A stretch of 64,000 bases of DNA from contig CM077672.1 in NCBI GenBank assembly GCA_039707655.1, positions 454,748,390-454,812,389 of the forward strand, in the 5' to 3' direction. This DNA comes from Elymus sibiricus. Its lineage: Eukaryota; Streptophyta; Magnoliopsida; Poales; Poaceae. Positions 19,923 through 31,277 of the stretch are shown here, in pieces; within the stretch, counting starts at the first letter, position 1, and the number at the start of each line of letters is the position of its first letter. The notes under the pieces were generated by a model. That model was not told the DNA's origin. It was given only the letters and a program-made list of their open reading frames with translations, and made no database searches. The position numbers were made by a program, and so were the translations under genes.

Positions 19923-21296
19923 TCACCAGGCCATCCAGTGCATCCTCCACTGGTTCTCCTCGTCTCCCCACCAGAAATGCGCCATCGCGTCAATGATTCC
20001 TTTACAATTTTTTTTAGGAATTTTTAAAACCGACATTGCATAGGTGGGTATGGCTTGGACAATAGACTTGAGAAGGATCTCCTTCCCTCCGGCTAATAGT
20101 AATTTTTCCTTCCAACCACTGATTTTCTTAACAATTCGCTCAATTAGAAATTGGAAGCAATCTGTTTTATCTAATCCCACGTTTGCTGGCAAGCCCAAAT
20201 ATCTATCATTGAGGGCCTCAGTCATTATATTCAGTGTGGTACATATTTGTTCTCTAATCTCCACCTTCGTGTTAGGGCTGAAAAAAATGCTGGATTTATC
20301 AACACTGACCAATTGACCTGATGCCGCACAGTATGAATCTAGTGCTGATTTCAAAGCTTCCGCACTGTGTTGGTTAGCTTTCATAAGAATCAGCGAATCA
20401 TCCACAAAGAGAAGATTAGTAATGGGTGGGGCGTCTCTGCAGATTTTCACTCCCGAAATATTTTCATTTTCCTCCGCATGTGTTAGAAGAGCATTCAGCC
20501 CCTCCGTGCACAACAAGAATAGGTAAGGTGACAACGGGTCTCCCTGCCTTAGCCCCCTTGTAGGCTTAAAACTCTCACTTTCCTCTGCATTAATCCGGAC
20601 TCGGTATTCAATAGTTGAGACGCATTGCATAATAAAATTTACCCAATCTTGACGGAATCCTAGTCTCAACATAATCTCCTTCAGAAAAGGCCACTCAACT
20701 CGGTCATAAGCTTTGTGCATATCGAGTTTTATAGCACACAAACCCTCTTTACCTTCTCTTTTCTTCTTGATTGTGTGAAAACACTCGTAAGCCACTAAAA
20801 TGTTGTCCGTAATCAATCTACCAGGCACGAAAGCACTCTGAGTCGGGCTAATAATATCGGGTAGGAAAACCTTCAAACGAGAAGCCACTTTTTTTGTAAT
20901 TATTTTAAATACCACATTGCATAAGCTGACCGGCCTAAACTGGGTTACCTTTTCTGGTGAATTAACCTTAAGAATCATCACAATCGCAGTATCGTTCCAG
21001 CCAGATGGGATAGTGTAGGTATTGATAGCTCGCAACACCTCCTCGATTAGGTCATCCCCTAACATGGGCCAAAATCTTTTATAGAAAATAGCATGGAGTC
21101 CGTCTGGCCCTGGGGCTTTCAGGTCCCCAATATCGAATAAAGCCTTACGAACATCTTCAGCAGTGTAAGGGGCAAGAAGAGTGTTATTCATTTCAATAGA
21201 CACTCTCCTCCGAACAATGGATAAAACTTCTTGGTTCGGATGCGGAACCTCCGAAGTGAAGAGCTTAGCAAAATAATCAATGATGTGATCCTTCAA
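19923..21296 (-). pseudogene. LINE ORF2 reverse transcriptase domain
   Basis: Non-LTR reverse transcriptase motifs in order: KAPGPDGLHAIFYKRFW, FRPVSLCNVVFKIITK, SAFVPGRLITDNILVAYE, LDMHKAYDRVEW, GLRQGDPLSPYLFLL, and the catalytic box FVDDSLILMKA (usually FADD or YADD). The frame ends at a TGA (19920-19922) where relatives have Trp, and the next segment continues in the same frame, so this is a nonsense mutation rather than the natural end. Confidence 0.88.
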
Positions 21297-21345
21297 TTCC
21301 TTATCTTGTCTCCAAATCCCAGAATCATCAAGAAGTTTCTTTATA

Positions 21346-22461
21346 TTATTTCTTTTTTTTCCTGGCCGTGGCTGCGTTATGGAAGAACGAAGTATTATGG
21401 TCCCCGTGCATCAACCAATTTGCTCGGCCTCTTTGTAGCCAGAAAATTTCCTCTTGATCCAACAGATTCTCAATGAGCACAATAATTTCCTTCTGCCGGG
21501 AACAGGAATCGGCATTCAACGGGCTACACCTCAGTTTCTCTAACTCTTTTTTTAATTTATTAATTCTCCGCTTCGGTCCCTTAAGAGTTTCGCGATCCCA
21601 AGAATGCAGGTCGGCATGCATCGCTCGTGTTCGATCAGCAAGCGACGGACCAATACCTGCCATCTTAGCTTTTTCCCAAGATGCCTTAACAATTTCAGCA
21701 ACGGTCTCTTCCTTGAGCCACCTAGCTTCAAATTGTTTCACACGCCCTTCTGGATGTCCGAAAATATTTTCATCCAAATAATCCATGTCCAGAACCAACG
21801 GTCGATGGTCGGAATGAACGTGTTCTTCGTTAATCACCGCTGCCCGAGGAAATTTATGTGCCCACCCCACATTACAAACTGCCCGATCAAGGCGCTCTCG
21901 GATTTCACCTCTTCTCCAAGTAAAAGGATCGCCGATGTAACCCAAATCCTCCAAGCCACATTCCATGAGGCACTCACGGAAATCCCTCATCATTGCATTT
22001 GGTCTCGCGTTACCGCCCTCCTTTTCCGACGAAAATAAAATTTCATTAAAATCACCCAAAACCACCCAAGGGTGGTCGCCCTTACTATGCAAGTTACGAA
22101 TGTCATCCCAAGACAAATTGTGTTCATTCCAATTCGGATGACCATAGAAACCAGTAAACCACCACTGTACAATATCCTCATGCATGAATAGAATATCAAT
22201 AAAATGAGACGATACATAGTTCAACACAACTTTATTCAACTTATGATAAAACAAAACGAGGCCACCGGTCCGACCATCACTTTCCACTACAAACATAGAA
22301 TCAAAATTTAAAACACGACGCAGCGCATCGGCTTTACATTTATTCAAGTGAGACTCTGAAAGGAAAACTAAATCCGCCCTTGTGCGCCCTTGGAGATCCA
22401 AGAGCTCGCGAACTGCCGTGTGGGAGAGCATACCACGGCAGTTCCAACCTAAGATTTTCAT
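21346..22461 (-). pseudogene. LINE ORF2 endonuclease domain
   Basis: It starts MKILGWNCRGMLSHTAVREL. Motifs of the exonuclease-endonuclease-phosphatase fold are intact: the N-terminal WNCRG, LSESHL with the catalytic Glu, VVLGDFNEIL, and the terminal SDHRPLVLD. These apurinic-type nucleases nick the target so that the free 3' end primes reverse transcription. The frame ends in a run of Lys codons (TARKKKK, about 21346-21360). The next domain resumes in another frame, so an indel in the A run split a once continuous ORF2. Confidence 0.85.
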
Positions 22462-22555
22462 TTGGCCAGGCGGACCTCCTCTTCGGAGGCCGCCGATGCG
22501 CCATCATCTCCCTTCTCTTCTCCAATGGACTCCCTCCTCTACTGCACATACTGCT

Positions 22556-22890
22556 CACTACAAGAAACAGGTAATATGCCGACGGTGAAAAGTATGCCTA
22601 CGGGCCCCGTCAGCATACATCGAGATAAGCCGACGGCAAAATTGAAACCGTCGCCATACAAGGGCCGTCGGCAAACTCAGAGATATGCCGACGGGGCCCG
22701 TAGGCATACAAAAACCGTAGGCATATGTCCTATATACGCCGATGGTCACCGTCGGCATAGATTCACCGTAGGCATATCTCCTATATACGCCGACGGTCAC
22801 TGTCGGCATAGATTAACCGTCGGCATTCAGGGTTTTGGCTGACGGAAGGCTACCGCCGTCAAAGCTATGCCGACGGCCCCCGTCGGCATA
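22556..22890. repeat. Left CACTA subterminal repeats
   Basis: About fifteen direct and inverted copies of TATGCCGACGG or TATGCCTACGG, many as head-to-head pairs. These are the presumed transposase-binding sites. Here the GCCGACGG form dominates. Confidence 0.75.
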
Positions 22891-23444
22891 GATATATTTT
22901 TTTCTTTTTTTTAAGGCTTAAATTTGAGTTAGCTAAACTTAAACATATACAAATTATATATCAATTTGTGGTAGAATTTTCCATAGAGTATGAATATACA
23001 CTTTGTTTATGTTTTCCAAAATGTTTAAAATGTGACCTCATGTACTTTTGCAAATAGGTCCTTATACTTTATAAAAACCACAACTAATTCATACTTACAT
23101 CGATTTTGACAAACTTTATATGTGTTTCTATCCGAATATGGAATGGAATTTGTTAGTATACTATGTTTTGAAATTTTAACAAATTAAAATCATATTTATT
23201 TTGAAAATTTCAGATAACAGCCACTTGTTTTGATTTGTTTGTATATTTTTCATTTCTTGACCAAATGAGGCAAACTTTATATCTATTTTCATCAAAAAGT
23301 TTCAAGGATTTCAAAAATCATGTCTTTAGTTTGGAATGTTTAAATATTACTTTGATTCTTTGCTATAGTAGAGAAATCTACCCCCTAGATTTTCGGGTCA
23401 CACTGGTCACAGTTACGCCGCTCCGGTGCCTTCGGAGGTTAGCA
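22891..23444. other. AT-rich CACTA interior, no gene seen
   Basis: Low-complexity AT-rich DNA without coding signals. Confidence 0.4.
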
Positions 23445-26370
23445 ATGCCACAAAAACTTGCACTGGATCCTCATACATGTGTGAAAGTGTGGTGGTAGGT
23501 TTAAACACCCAACACACTAATCCGGAGTGTGACACCCTTCATGGACGGCACTGCCGCCAGCACTTAGAGGGGGGTTGAAATTAGCTCGGCGGCATGCATG
23601 ATCCAACCGTATAAATTCTCGAAAAATCGTACGATGCCGGAAATCCTCGGGATCTGGCACGACATCAAGTTTGGATGCGTTTCGAAAAAGCCTCACATGA
23701 GGCCACTTGTAAACTACACCATCACCAAGCTAGTCTATGGGTATCGAGAGGGAACGTGTCCGGTTTGTGAAGCAAGTGCGAGTCTGGTTGCTCCATTGGC
23801 CTCAAAACTTCTCGTGCTTTCAAAGGAGGCCATCACATGACACGTGCCAGGCCCCCGCATTTTCCGGACCCACATGCAATATTTAAGATATTTATTGCAC
23901 TGCTAGGGTTTCAACGTCGAAAATTGCAGATCTGCGAGGCGGCACATGAAATCATGCCCATAAGCTGAATGGAAAATCCTATGTGATGTCTTTGCGCCAT
24001 GCGTAGGCCATGTGCAGACGAGGGAGGGGCAGGCCCTGCCACCGAGGGGTTGAAATTAGCTCGGCGGCATGCATGATCCAACCGTATAAATTCTCGAAAA
24101 ATCGTACGATGCCGGAAATCCTCGGGATCTGGCACGGCATCATCACATGGCCCCTGTAGGGTGTGGTAAAAGTTTGGACGTGTTTTGAAAAAGTCTCACA
24201 TGAGGCCGCTTGTAAATTACACCATCTACAAGCTAGTCTCTGGGTATCGAGAGGGAACGTGTCCGGTTTGTGAAGCAAGTGCAAGTCCTGTTGCTCCGTT
24301 GGCCTCAAAACTTCTCGTGCTCTCAAAGGAGGCCATCACATGATACGTGCCAGGCCCCCGCATTTTCCGGACCCACATGCAATATTTGAGACATTTATTG
24401 CACTGCTAGGGTTTCAACGTTAGAAATTGCAGATATGCGAGGCGGCACATGAAATCATGCCCATAAGCTGAATGGAAAATCCTATGTGATGTCTTTGCGC
24501 CATGCGTAGGCCATGTGCTGATGAGGGAGGGGCAGGCCCTGCCACCGAGGGGTTGAAATTAGCTCGGCGGCATGCATGATCCAACCGTATAAATTCTCGA
24601 AAAATCGTACGATGCCGGAAATCCTCGGGATCTGGCACGGCATCATCACATGGCCCCTGTAGGGTGTGGTAAAAGTTTGGAAGTGTTTTGAAAATGTCTC
24701 ACATGAGGCCGCTTGTAAACTACACCATCTACAAGCTAGTCTCTGGGTATCGAGAGGGAACGTGTCCGGTTTGCGAAGCAAGTGCAAGTCATGTTGCTCC
24801 GTTTGCCTCAAAACTTTTCGTGCTCTCAAAGGAGGCCATCACATGACACGTGCCAGGCCCCCGCATTTTCCGGACCCACATGTAACATTTGAGACATTTA
24901 TTGCACTGCTAGGGTTTCAACATCGGAAATTGCAGATCTGCGAGGCGGCACATGAAATCATGCCCATAAGCTGAATGGAAAATCCTATGTGATGTCTTTG
25001 CGCCATGCGTAGGCCATGTGCAAACAAGGGAAGGGTAGGCCCTGCCACCGAGGGGTTGAAATTAGCTCGGCGGCATGCATGATCCAACCGTATAAATTCT
25101 CGAAAAATCGTACGATGCCAGAAATCCTCGGGATCTGGCACGGCATCATCACATGGCCCCTGTAGGGTGTGGTAAAAGTTTGGACGTATTTTGAAAAAAT
25201 ATCACATGAGGCCGCTTGTAAACTACATCATCTACAAGCTAGTCTCTGGGTATCGAGAGGGAGCGTGTCCGGTTTGTGAAGCAAGTGCAAGTCCTGTTGC
25301 TCCGTTGGCATCAAAACTTCTCGTGCTCTCAAAGGAGGCCATCGCATGACACATGCCAGCCCCCCGCATTTTCCGGACCTGCATGCAATATTTGAGACAT
25401 TTATTGCACTGCTAGGGTTTCAGCGCCAGAAATTGCAGATCTGCGAGGCGGCACATGAAATCATGCCCATAAGCTGAATGGAAAATCCTATGATGTCTTT
25501 GCGCCATCCGTAGGCCTTGTGCAGACGAGGGAGGGGCAGGCCCTGCCACCGGGGGGTTGAAATTAGCTCGGCGGCATGCATGATCCAACAGTATCAATTG
25601 TGTCGATGGGCTAACCTAGCGGAAACTTGGTTTTAGAATGTTCCTATGGGCTAACCTAGGACAGCCAGGTGAAAAAGTCCATTGGTCAAAGGCCATCCGA
25701 TGAAAGTCAAAGGGGGTAGCTTTCCTGGTCAACCGGGCTAGGGTTAGGCTGGTCAGGGGCCTTCTGGGTGTAGCTATACCACCAAAACTTGCACTGGGTC
25801 CTCATACATGTCTTAAAGCATGGTGGTATGTTCAAACACCCAACACGCAGCTCCGGAGTGTGGCCCCCTTCACAGACGGCACTGCCGCCACCACTTAGAG
25901 GGAGGAACTGCCGCGTCGGATCAACATGCTGAAAGAAAAATATGAAAATGATACTTGTGGAACTTTGTTTTAGGTGTGTTGGACAATATCTCGGGATAAA
26001 GTTGTCGAACCGACATAAAAAAGTCTAAATATTAGCACGCACAGATTTACCGGTCGGAGTGGTAGATGTTTTCAGTGAAACGGGCCACTGTTAGGTTGGT
26101 CCGGGGTTTCAATGAGATGGGGATAAATAGATGGTTCTATTTATAAAAGTAATTATATAAGCATAAATATATGGTTATAAATCTAATAATAGGCTAATTA
26201 ATATTTAAAAAATGGGATAAAACTACGCCTACGGTTAATTGAAACCCAAAGTTCGGGGGGTAGTAATGCCACCAATACACCGCACTGGGTCCTCCTACAT
26301 GTCTTAAAGTGTGGCGGTAGGTTCAGACACCCAGCATACAGCTCCGCAGTGTGACCCCCTTCACGGACGG
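23445..26370. repeat. Three dispersed ~125 bp repeats bracketing the tandem array
   Basis: Copies at about 23445-23572, 25777-25902 and 26266-26370 share tgccaccaaaacttgcactg, tcctcatacatgtcttaaag and acggcactgccgcc blocks. The first two sit exactly at the two edges of the ~503 bp array, so the array lies between direct repeats. Confidence 0.7.
23573..25600. repeat. Tandem array of ~503 bp units
   Basis: The marker ggttgaaattagctcggcgg recurs at 23573, 24048, 24551, 25054 and 25555, giving spacings of 475, 503, 503 and 501 bp: four units plus a start of a fifth. Units are highly similar and on the minus strand repeat the same short frames (one beginning MPDPEDFRHRTIFREFIRLD). These look fortuitous, with no known domain. 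The first unit lacks about 28 bp. Confidence 0.85.
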
Positions 26371-26473
26371 CGATAACACCGAAGTAACGTTTGTACTTTG
26401 CTTCAACGACGCCGCCGGGACCTTCTCCTTCGCATGTCTAAAAGTGTGGTGGGGGTATTCGGAGGTTAGCAAT

Positions 26474-26575
26474 CACCTTCTCCTTTTGCATCCCCTTGCT
26501 CCACTTCTTCTTTTGCTTGCCTCCGCCGGACTTGGCCGGCTTCGACGACGCCACCGGCGCTTTCTCTTCTTTGGT
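26474..26575 (-). pseudogene. Captured fragment of the ribosomal protein eS25 (RPS25) gene
   Basis: On the minus strand a 34-residue segment reads [20 protein letters not shown] and then [14 protein letters not shown]. This matches the Lys-rich N-terminus of plant 40S ribosomal protein eS25 ([34 protein letters not shown] from memory), with one Lys missing. Similarity stops abruptly after KEKV and before the first Thr, so only one exon piece was taken. It lies between CACTA termini, the usual setting for transposon gene capture. It cannot make a functional ribosomal protein. Confidence 0.75.
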
Positions 26576-26599
26576 TCCTCCGCCGGACTTCTTCTTCTT

Positions 26600-27700
26600 C
26601 TTTTTAAAAGTATTCACAGATTTAGAGAAAATGTTCAAATAATTTTAAAATATGTTCATGTGAGGAATGTAGACCTATACTTGCCCATGCGGAGAAAAAA
26701 AAAGTGCCTATGCCTACGGAAGTGCATATGGATAGTTCCTTATCCACTTTTTTAGTTTTCATACTAGTATATTTATATTTTGAACAAACTTGTTTTTTCT
26801 ATAGATATCTTTTTTTCAGTTCTATAATTTGTGAATTGTTATAAAACTTAATTAAGGCAGAGTTGAGTTGATGGATACGGTAAAAAACTATGACGCTGTC
26901 GGATCCGGACGGATGACCGGGATTGGCTTATAAGGGGGTCGATCCGTGGGAAGCCGAAATGGACGGCTGAGATTTGCTCAAAAGAAACATCGATTCAAGG
27001 GAAACGGAGGTAGACCAATCAAAAATCGTTTCACTTTTCGGGCCTCAATTTCGCGCCCGCGCGCTCTCTCGCATTGATAATTTTCGGGCCTCCCGCGCGC
27101 AGCCCATCCATCCGAACAAAACAAAAAGAATGAGAAAAAAAAGAGACACAGAAGCCCCCATCGAGCAGAACACCTCACGCGAGTCCCTCTCTCCCTCCCC
27201 ACGCGACTCCACGCCGCCGCCGCCGCCGCCGCCCACGCCGGCGGATTCCGGCGAGTTCCACCGGCGCGCTGCACGCCCCCATGGTTCCCTCGCTCCGCTC
27301 CTTCAACCTCTCCGGCCAGATCCGACAGTCCCGGCCTCTACCCATGGCGTGGACGGCTCGAGGCGCCGGATCCCGGAGCAGGGCGGCGCGGAGGCCTTCC
27401 TCCGGCAGGATCCCGAGCTCGACGAGGAGGAGCAGGAGGAGGAGGGCCGCACCTGAACCACCAAGGGCCTGCTCTGCTCCCCTTCTTCCTCCACCGCCTG
27501 AACCACCACGCCGGCGGGCTGCTGCAGCATTAAGTTCAACATCGGTGACCCTTCCCTTCCTCCATTCCTTGCTTGCTGCTAGCCTTTTAGTTCCAGTCCA
27601 AATCCAATCTGCTAGTTTAGTTTGCCACGGTTTGGGGCTAGTCCAATCTGATGATCATATCCTTGTAGTTTAGAGTCTTTTCGGTTTCAGTTAACCTGTG
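26600..27700 (+). other. Gene-like CACTA block: AT-rich DNA, then GC-rich leader-like sequence with (CCG)n
   Basis: 26600-26880 is AT-rich and empty. 27040-27480 is GC-rich and contains an open frame from about 27130 (MRKKRDTEAPIEQNTSRES), a Pro run from (CCG)n at about 27213-27233 and an acidic end, terminating at 27456. It resembles the first exon and leader of a gene. No domain is recognisable, and it may belong to the element itself or to captured DNA. Confidence 0.3.
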
Positions 27701-27805
27701 CATACGTGGATGGAACAGAGGAAAGAAAAAGGGATCAATTTGGTTCCAGAGAGAGAGAGACAGAGAGACATATACATACACACTTGGATGGTTCAGGCAA
27801 TGTTT

Positions 27806-28475
27806 TGGTGATTACTTGCTACCCTCAATTAGTATACACATCACGTGGTTTTGGTTCAGTTTATTCGTATATGCAGCAGCATGTTTTGGTTCAAATAGAA
27901 TGCACATCTAGTATTGTTTTGGTTCAAGTAGAACACACACCATCGAGTTTTGACTAAATCTGGAGCATGCCATTTGGATGTTCAATATCTTTTTCTCCTA
28001 TGAATGAATATGCAGCAGCATTCCTTTTGGTTCAAGCACAAGCATGAGCTCCACTTTTCTATTTATATGAGTATGCAGCTGCACTGTTTGGAGTTCCAAC
28101 AATGAATGGTCTGCTCTTGCTTGTCTTGTAGATGTGCGTGGAGAAGAAGAAGAAGGCCATTTGACTGTAGGTGAGGAACGGGATGCCGCTGCCAAGCCCC
28201 TCTTCGTTGGATTTGATGACTACAGCCACCACCAATCTTCTCCTAGCATGCCCTCTATTAGTTCGGTGATTACTTGCTGCCCTCAATTAGTATTACACAT
28301 CACATAGTTTTGGTTCAGTTTGTACGTATATGCAGCAGCATTTTTTTGGTTCAGTTAGAATACACATCTATTGTTGTTTTGGTTCAATTCGAATACACAT
28401 CATGAGTCTTCAGTTTCTCTTTCCCCTATGAATGGATATGCATCAGCATTCCTTTTGGTTCAAGCAAACTGAAGA
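27806..28475. repeat. Two diverged copies of a ~240 bp ggttcag-rich module
   Basis: 27806-28045 and about 28265-28475 both begin ggtgattacttgct and contain repeated ttttggttcagtttgt, tatgcagcagcat and tatgaatg blocks. They are separated by ~220 bp with a possible exon (splice acceptor at about 28131). Confidence 0.6.
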
Positions 28476-28520
28476 AACCTTCTCCCTGTTTTGTTTGTTA
28501 GTGTTCGAGGAAAACTAAAT

Positions 28521-28539
28521 TGTGTGTGTGTGTGTGTGT
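28521..28539. repeat. (TG)n microsatellite
   Basis: About nine TG units. Confidence 0.85.
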
Positions 28540-29142
28540 TTCTCTCTCTTGTGATGATGTCCGTATGTGCCTACTATATATAGTTCCATTTGCTCTGTGC
28601 GCCGTATATCTAGCTATGCTGCTGGTGGTCATGGCATTGATGGTCTCGATTCAATCTGCTCCTGTAATGCCTCTGTTTTGCTAGTTCATTGCTGCCCCCA
28701 AATCAATTAATCCACTAACTAATCTAGTCCATTAGTTGCTGCTCCTCCACTGTTTTGGTACGAGTATGATCACTTTGCATGAATAACCACCAAGCTTTGG
28801 TTCAGTTTGTATGTGTCAATTTGGTCTTCGATTGAAAATTTATATGAGTATGATCAGTCACACATGCATGTTAATTAGATTTATTTGATATTGATTGGTC
28901 GGTCATGTTGAGTAAATTTTCATGAGTGTTTGTCCATGAAAAATTGACACCTACCAGGGTACCAAAGTGATCGCTGCAGTTTATTGTATATGCAGGTCTA
29001 GCTTGTAGCAGTCATAATTCTTGACACGTGGTGACGACGAGACTCCGGTTAGTACATTGCCAAACACGTCAAGCATTACCTATCATTTTTTCAACAAATA
29101 GCTTGAGATCTCTTCTGAATGTCACTTTCGAACACAATGTAG

Positions 29143-29271
29143 GAATCCGGCCAAGCATCAAACACTGATGGTGATGGTACTCCTGCTTCACGGAGCCCGG
29201 TGACCCCAATTCATAACCTAGATGGTGGTGCTGGTGGTGGTTCTACCTCGAGCCGTGGATCGCCTCTTTTT
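29143..29271 (+). other. Candidate exon in the CACTA interior
   Basis: An open stretch between an AG acceptor (cacaatgtag) and a GTAAGT donor reads ESGQASNTDGDGTPASRSPV and then a Gly/Ser-rich segment. It could be an exon of the element's own gene. No homolog is recognised. Confidence 0.25.
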
Positions 29272-29719
29272 GTAAGTACCCTACTCTCTAGATGCATTTA
29301 TCATAGTTATAACATTTCCGAAGCCGCAAACTTAGAACTAGACAAAATGCCATGCTAAACGGCTGTGATTCTTTATTTTGTAGTGATGATGCTATTTGGA
29401 GGTGGACTTCGGGTTCTGGCGGTGGGCGGTGCTCGTCGGTCTTCGGCTAGGACTTCGATATGATGCTCTATGGTTGATATTGATGCTATGTTGGACGATA
29501 TGATGCTCTATGTTTGATGTTCATGCTATATTGATGCTATGTAATTTTTTTTGAAACGGTTGATGCTATGTAATGGATGCTCTATGTTTGTTTCAATAGA
29601 TGATTTGATGATGCTATATAGTTGTGTGATGGAGATGCTGTTATATATATTGGTTTTGTTGCTGTACCTATTTTATTTGCAGTGCAAAAGCAAAAACAAA
29701 CAATTTTTTTTTTGCCAAA

Positions 29720-30220
29720 ACTATGCCTACGGTTTGGCCTGAGCCACCAAATCCTGACATGTGTCATCTATGCCTACGGTTTAACCGTAGGCATATATCT
29801 GATATATGCCTACGGTTAAACCGTAGGCATAGACATGCCACTCGAGGCGCCAGATGACCGCCACGTGTCCAATATATGCCTACGGTTTAACCGTAGGCAT
29901 AAAGCTGATGTATGCCTACGGTTTAACCGTAGGCATATAGTGGACACGTGCACGCCTCGGATACCGCCACGTGTGCGTACGGCACTTAACGGATGTGCCG
30001 TCAAATGTTTTTGCCGACGGGTATATATGCCGACGGTTACCGTAGGCATAGATCGTCTATGCCTACGGTTTTTCTATGCCGACGGGGGGTGGAGGTATAC
30101 CGACGCTATTTATGCCTACGGGGATATGCCTACGGTGACCGTAGGCATAGCTTATGCCGACGGTTTTTGGGTCTTTGCCTACGGTTTTAACCGTAGGCAT
30201 AGCCCGTGATTCCTGTAGTG
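29720..30220. repeat. Right CACTA subterminal repeats and terminus
   Basis: At least eighteen copies of TATGCCTACGG, mostly as near-perfect inverted pairs gcctacggtttaaccgtagg, plus some GCCGACGG forms. The terminus reads CACTACAGGAATCACGG on the minus strand. Confidence 0.8.
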
Positions 30221-30850
30221 GTGCAAGTTGGTGCGTATGACAAATTCCTTGTGTTGTAGATAGGAGCACCACTTGTCTACTGCATGTATGATGGCCAAAC
30301 ATTCTTTTTCATATGTCGAGAGAGCCTCACTGCGAGCACATATAGTGCCTTGCTGACATACGCCATTGGATGCCCTTTTTTCATTAGCACGGCTTCAATC
30401 CCTCTGTTTCAGGCATCTGTCTTTAGCACAAAGGGGTCCGCAAAATCTGTGAGCGCCAGGACTGGTGCTTGCAACTTTGAATCCATCACATCCTTCAATG
30501 CTGCAAAAGCTTGTTGTTGTTTCGTCACCCACATGAATAGTACCCCCTTTCTTCGATAAGTGTGTCAGGGATCGGGCCAAGCTACCGTAGTGTTTGACGA
30601 ATCTGCGGTAATAGCATGTCAAGCCGAGGAAGCCTCGCAAGCTCTTGAGTCTTGTCCGTTGAGCCCAATCTGCAACTGCTTGGATCTTGTTCGCATCTAT
30701 AGCACCGTCATTAATGCCAATGATGTGGCCCAGGTACTCTAGCTCTTGTTGGACGAACGAGCACTTGTTCTTCTCGAGGAGTAACTTGTGCTACTGAAGA
30801 AGTTGAAACACCTTGCGCAAGTGCATCAGGTGAGCTTCTTCCATGGGTGA
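30221..30850 (-). pseudogene. Ty3/gypsy pol fragment (reverse transcriptase to RNase H)
   Basis: On the minus strand, from about 30850: MEEAHLMHLRKVFQLL, LLEKNKCSFVQQELEYLGHI (the thumb-side EYLGH motif), then LRGFLGLTCYYRRFVKHYG, the gypsy-type connection motif. Lower down, in another frame, EALSTYEKECLAIIHAVDKW and LQHKEFVIRTNLH belong to RNase H. Stops and frameshifts are scattered. The fragment ends exactly at the CACTA terminus. Confidence 0.85.
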
Positions 30851-31277
30851 ATAGCTCCTGTGCGATGTTTTTGACGTGAATTGGAAATGATGCAACGTAG
30901 TTGATGAAAATAGCTCGCATGCAACGTTTTACATGGCAATAATAGCTGGCACGCAACACGGGCCTTAAGCACAAGACAGATCGTTATCCATTTGGATTAT
31001 GGGAGTCAGCGGGACCCACAACTTATCCACGTCAGCGCTGGACTGATCAACTTGTCCACTAACCGCGGGACCCACAACTTATCCACGTCAGCGCTGGAAC
31101 CACAACTTATCCACTGACCGCGGGACCCACCACATATCACATGAGCCCGAGCCATCGCCGCGCCCGTGCCAGCCCGCCGCCCCCATTGCCTCCAGTTCCC
31201 TTCCCCCCGCCGCCCCCATTCTTCTTCTTCTCCGGCGACGAAGCGTGCCAACGCCGCCGGCTGGCGAGAGACGAGAG
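30851..31277. other. Intergenic DNA with a short duplicated promoter-like motif
   Basis: cgggacccacaacttatcca with the following cgtcagcgctgga is repeated ~60 bp apart (about 31008 and 31068), with a third partial copy at about 31120. No gene. Confidence 0.55.

Larger units (their letters stand above)
18310..22555 (-). mobile_element. L1-type LINE retrotransposon, decayed, 5'-incomplete
   Basis: Read on the minus strand: the last codons of ORF1 (22462-22540), then ORF2 with endonuclease, reverse transcriptase, zinc-binding and RNase H domains, then a 3' end with aataaa-type sequence and a short A tail (plus-strand T6 at about 18311). The element breaks off at the CACTA terminus at 22556. Lesions include a frameshift in an A8 run near 21352, a TGG-to-TGA stop at 19920-19922 and further frame changes below 19350. 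I could not identify a target duplication. Confidence 0.88.
22556..30220. mobile_element. CACTA-type DNA transposon sequence, possibly composite
   Basis: The left end is CACTACAAGAAACAGG and the right end, on the other strand, CACTACAGGAATCACGG. Both carry dense subterminal copies of a GCCKACGG motif, typical of Triticeae CACTA elements. The 7.7 kb interior holds a ~503 bp tandem array, an eS25 gene fragment, a GC-rich gene-like block and a duplicated module, but no recognisable transposase. The 3 bp flanks (gct before, gtg after) do not match, and the flanking DNA differs (LINE versus gypsy pol). The two ends may therefore come from different insertions joined by rearrangement. Confidence 0.75.

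Noticed and set aside
22558..22890. Regular short repeats resembling a CRISPR array
   Set aside because: Units are inverted and irregularly spaced in a plant genome; they are CACTA subterminal repeats.
23911..25141. Repeated 74- and 115-residue minus-strand frames as a possible protein family
   Set aside because: They repeat because the DNA is a tandem array; no domain and different truncations.
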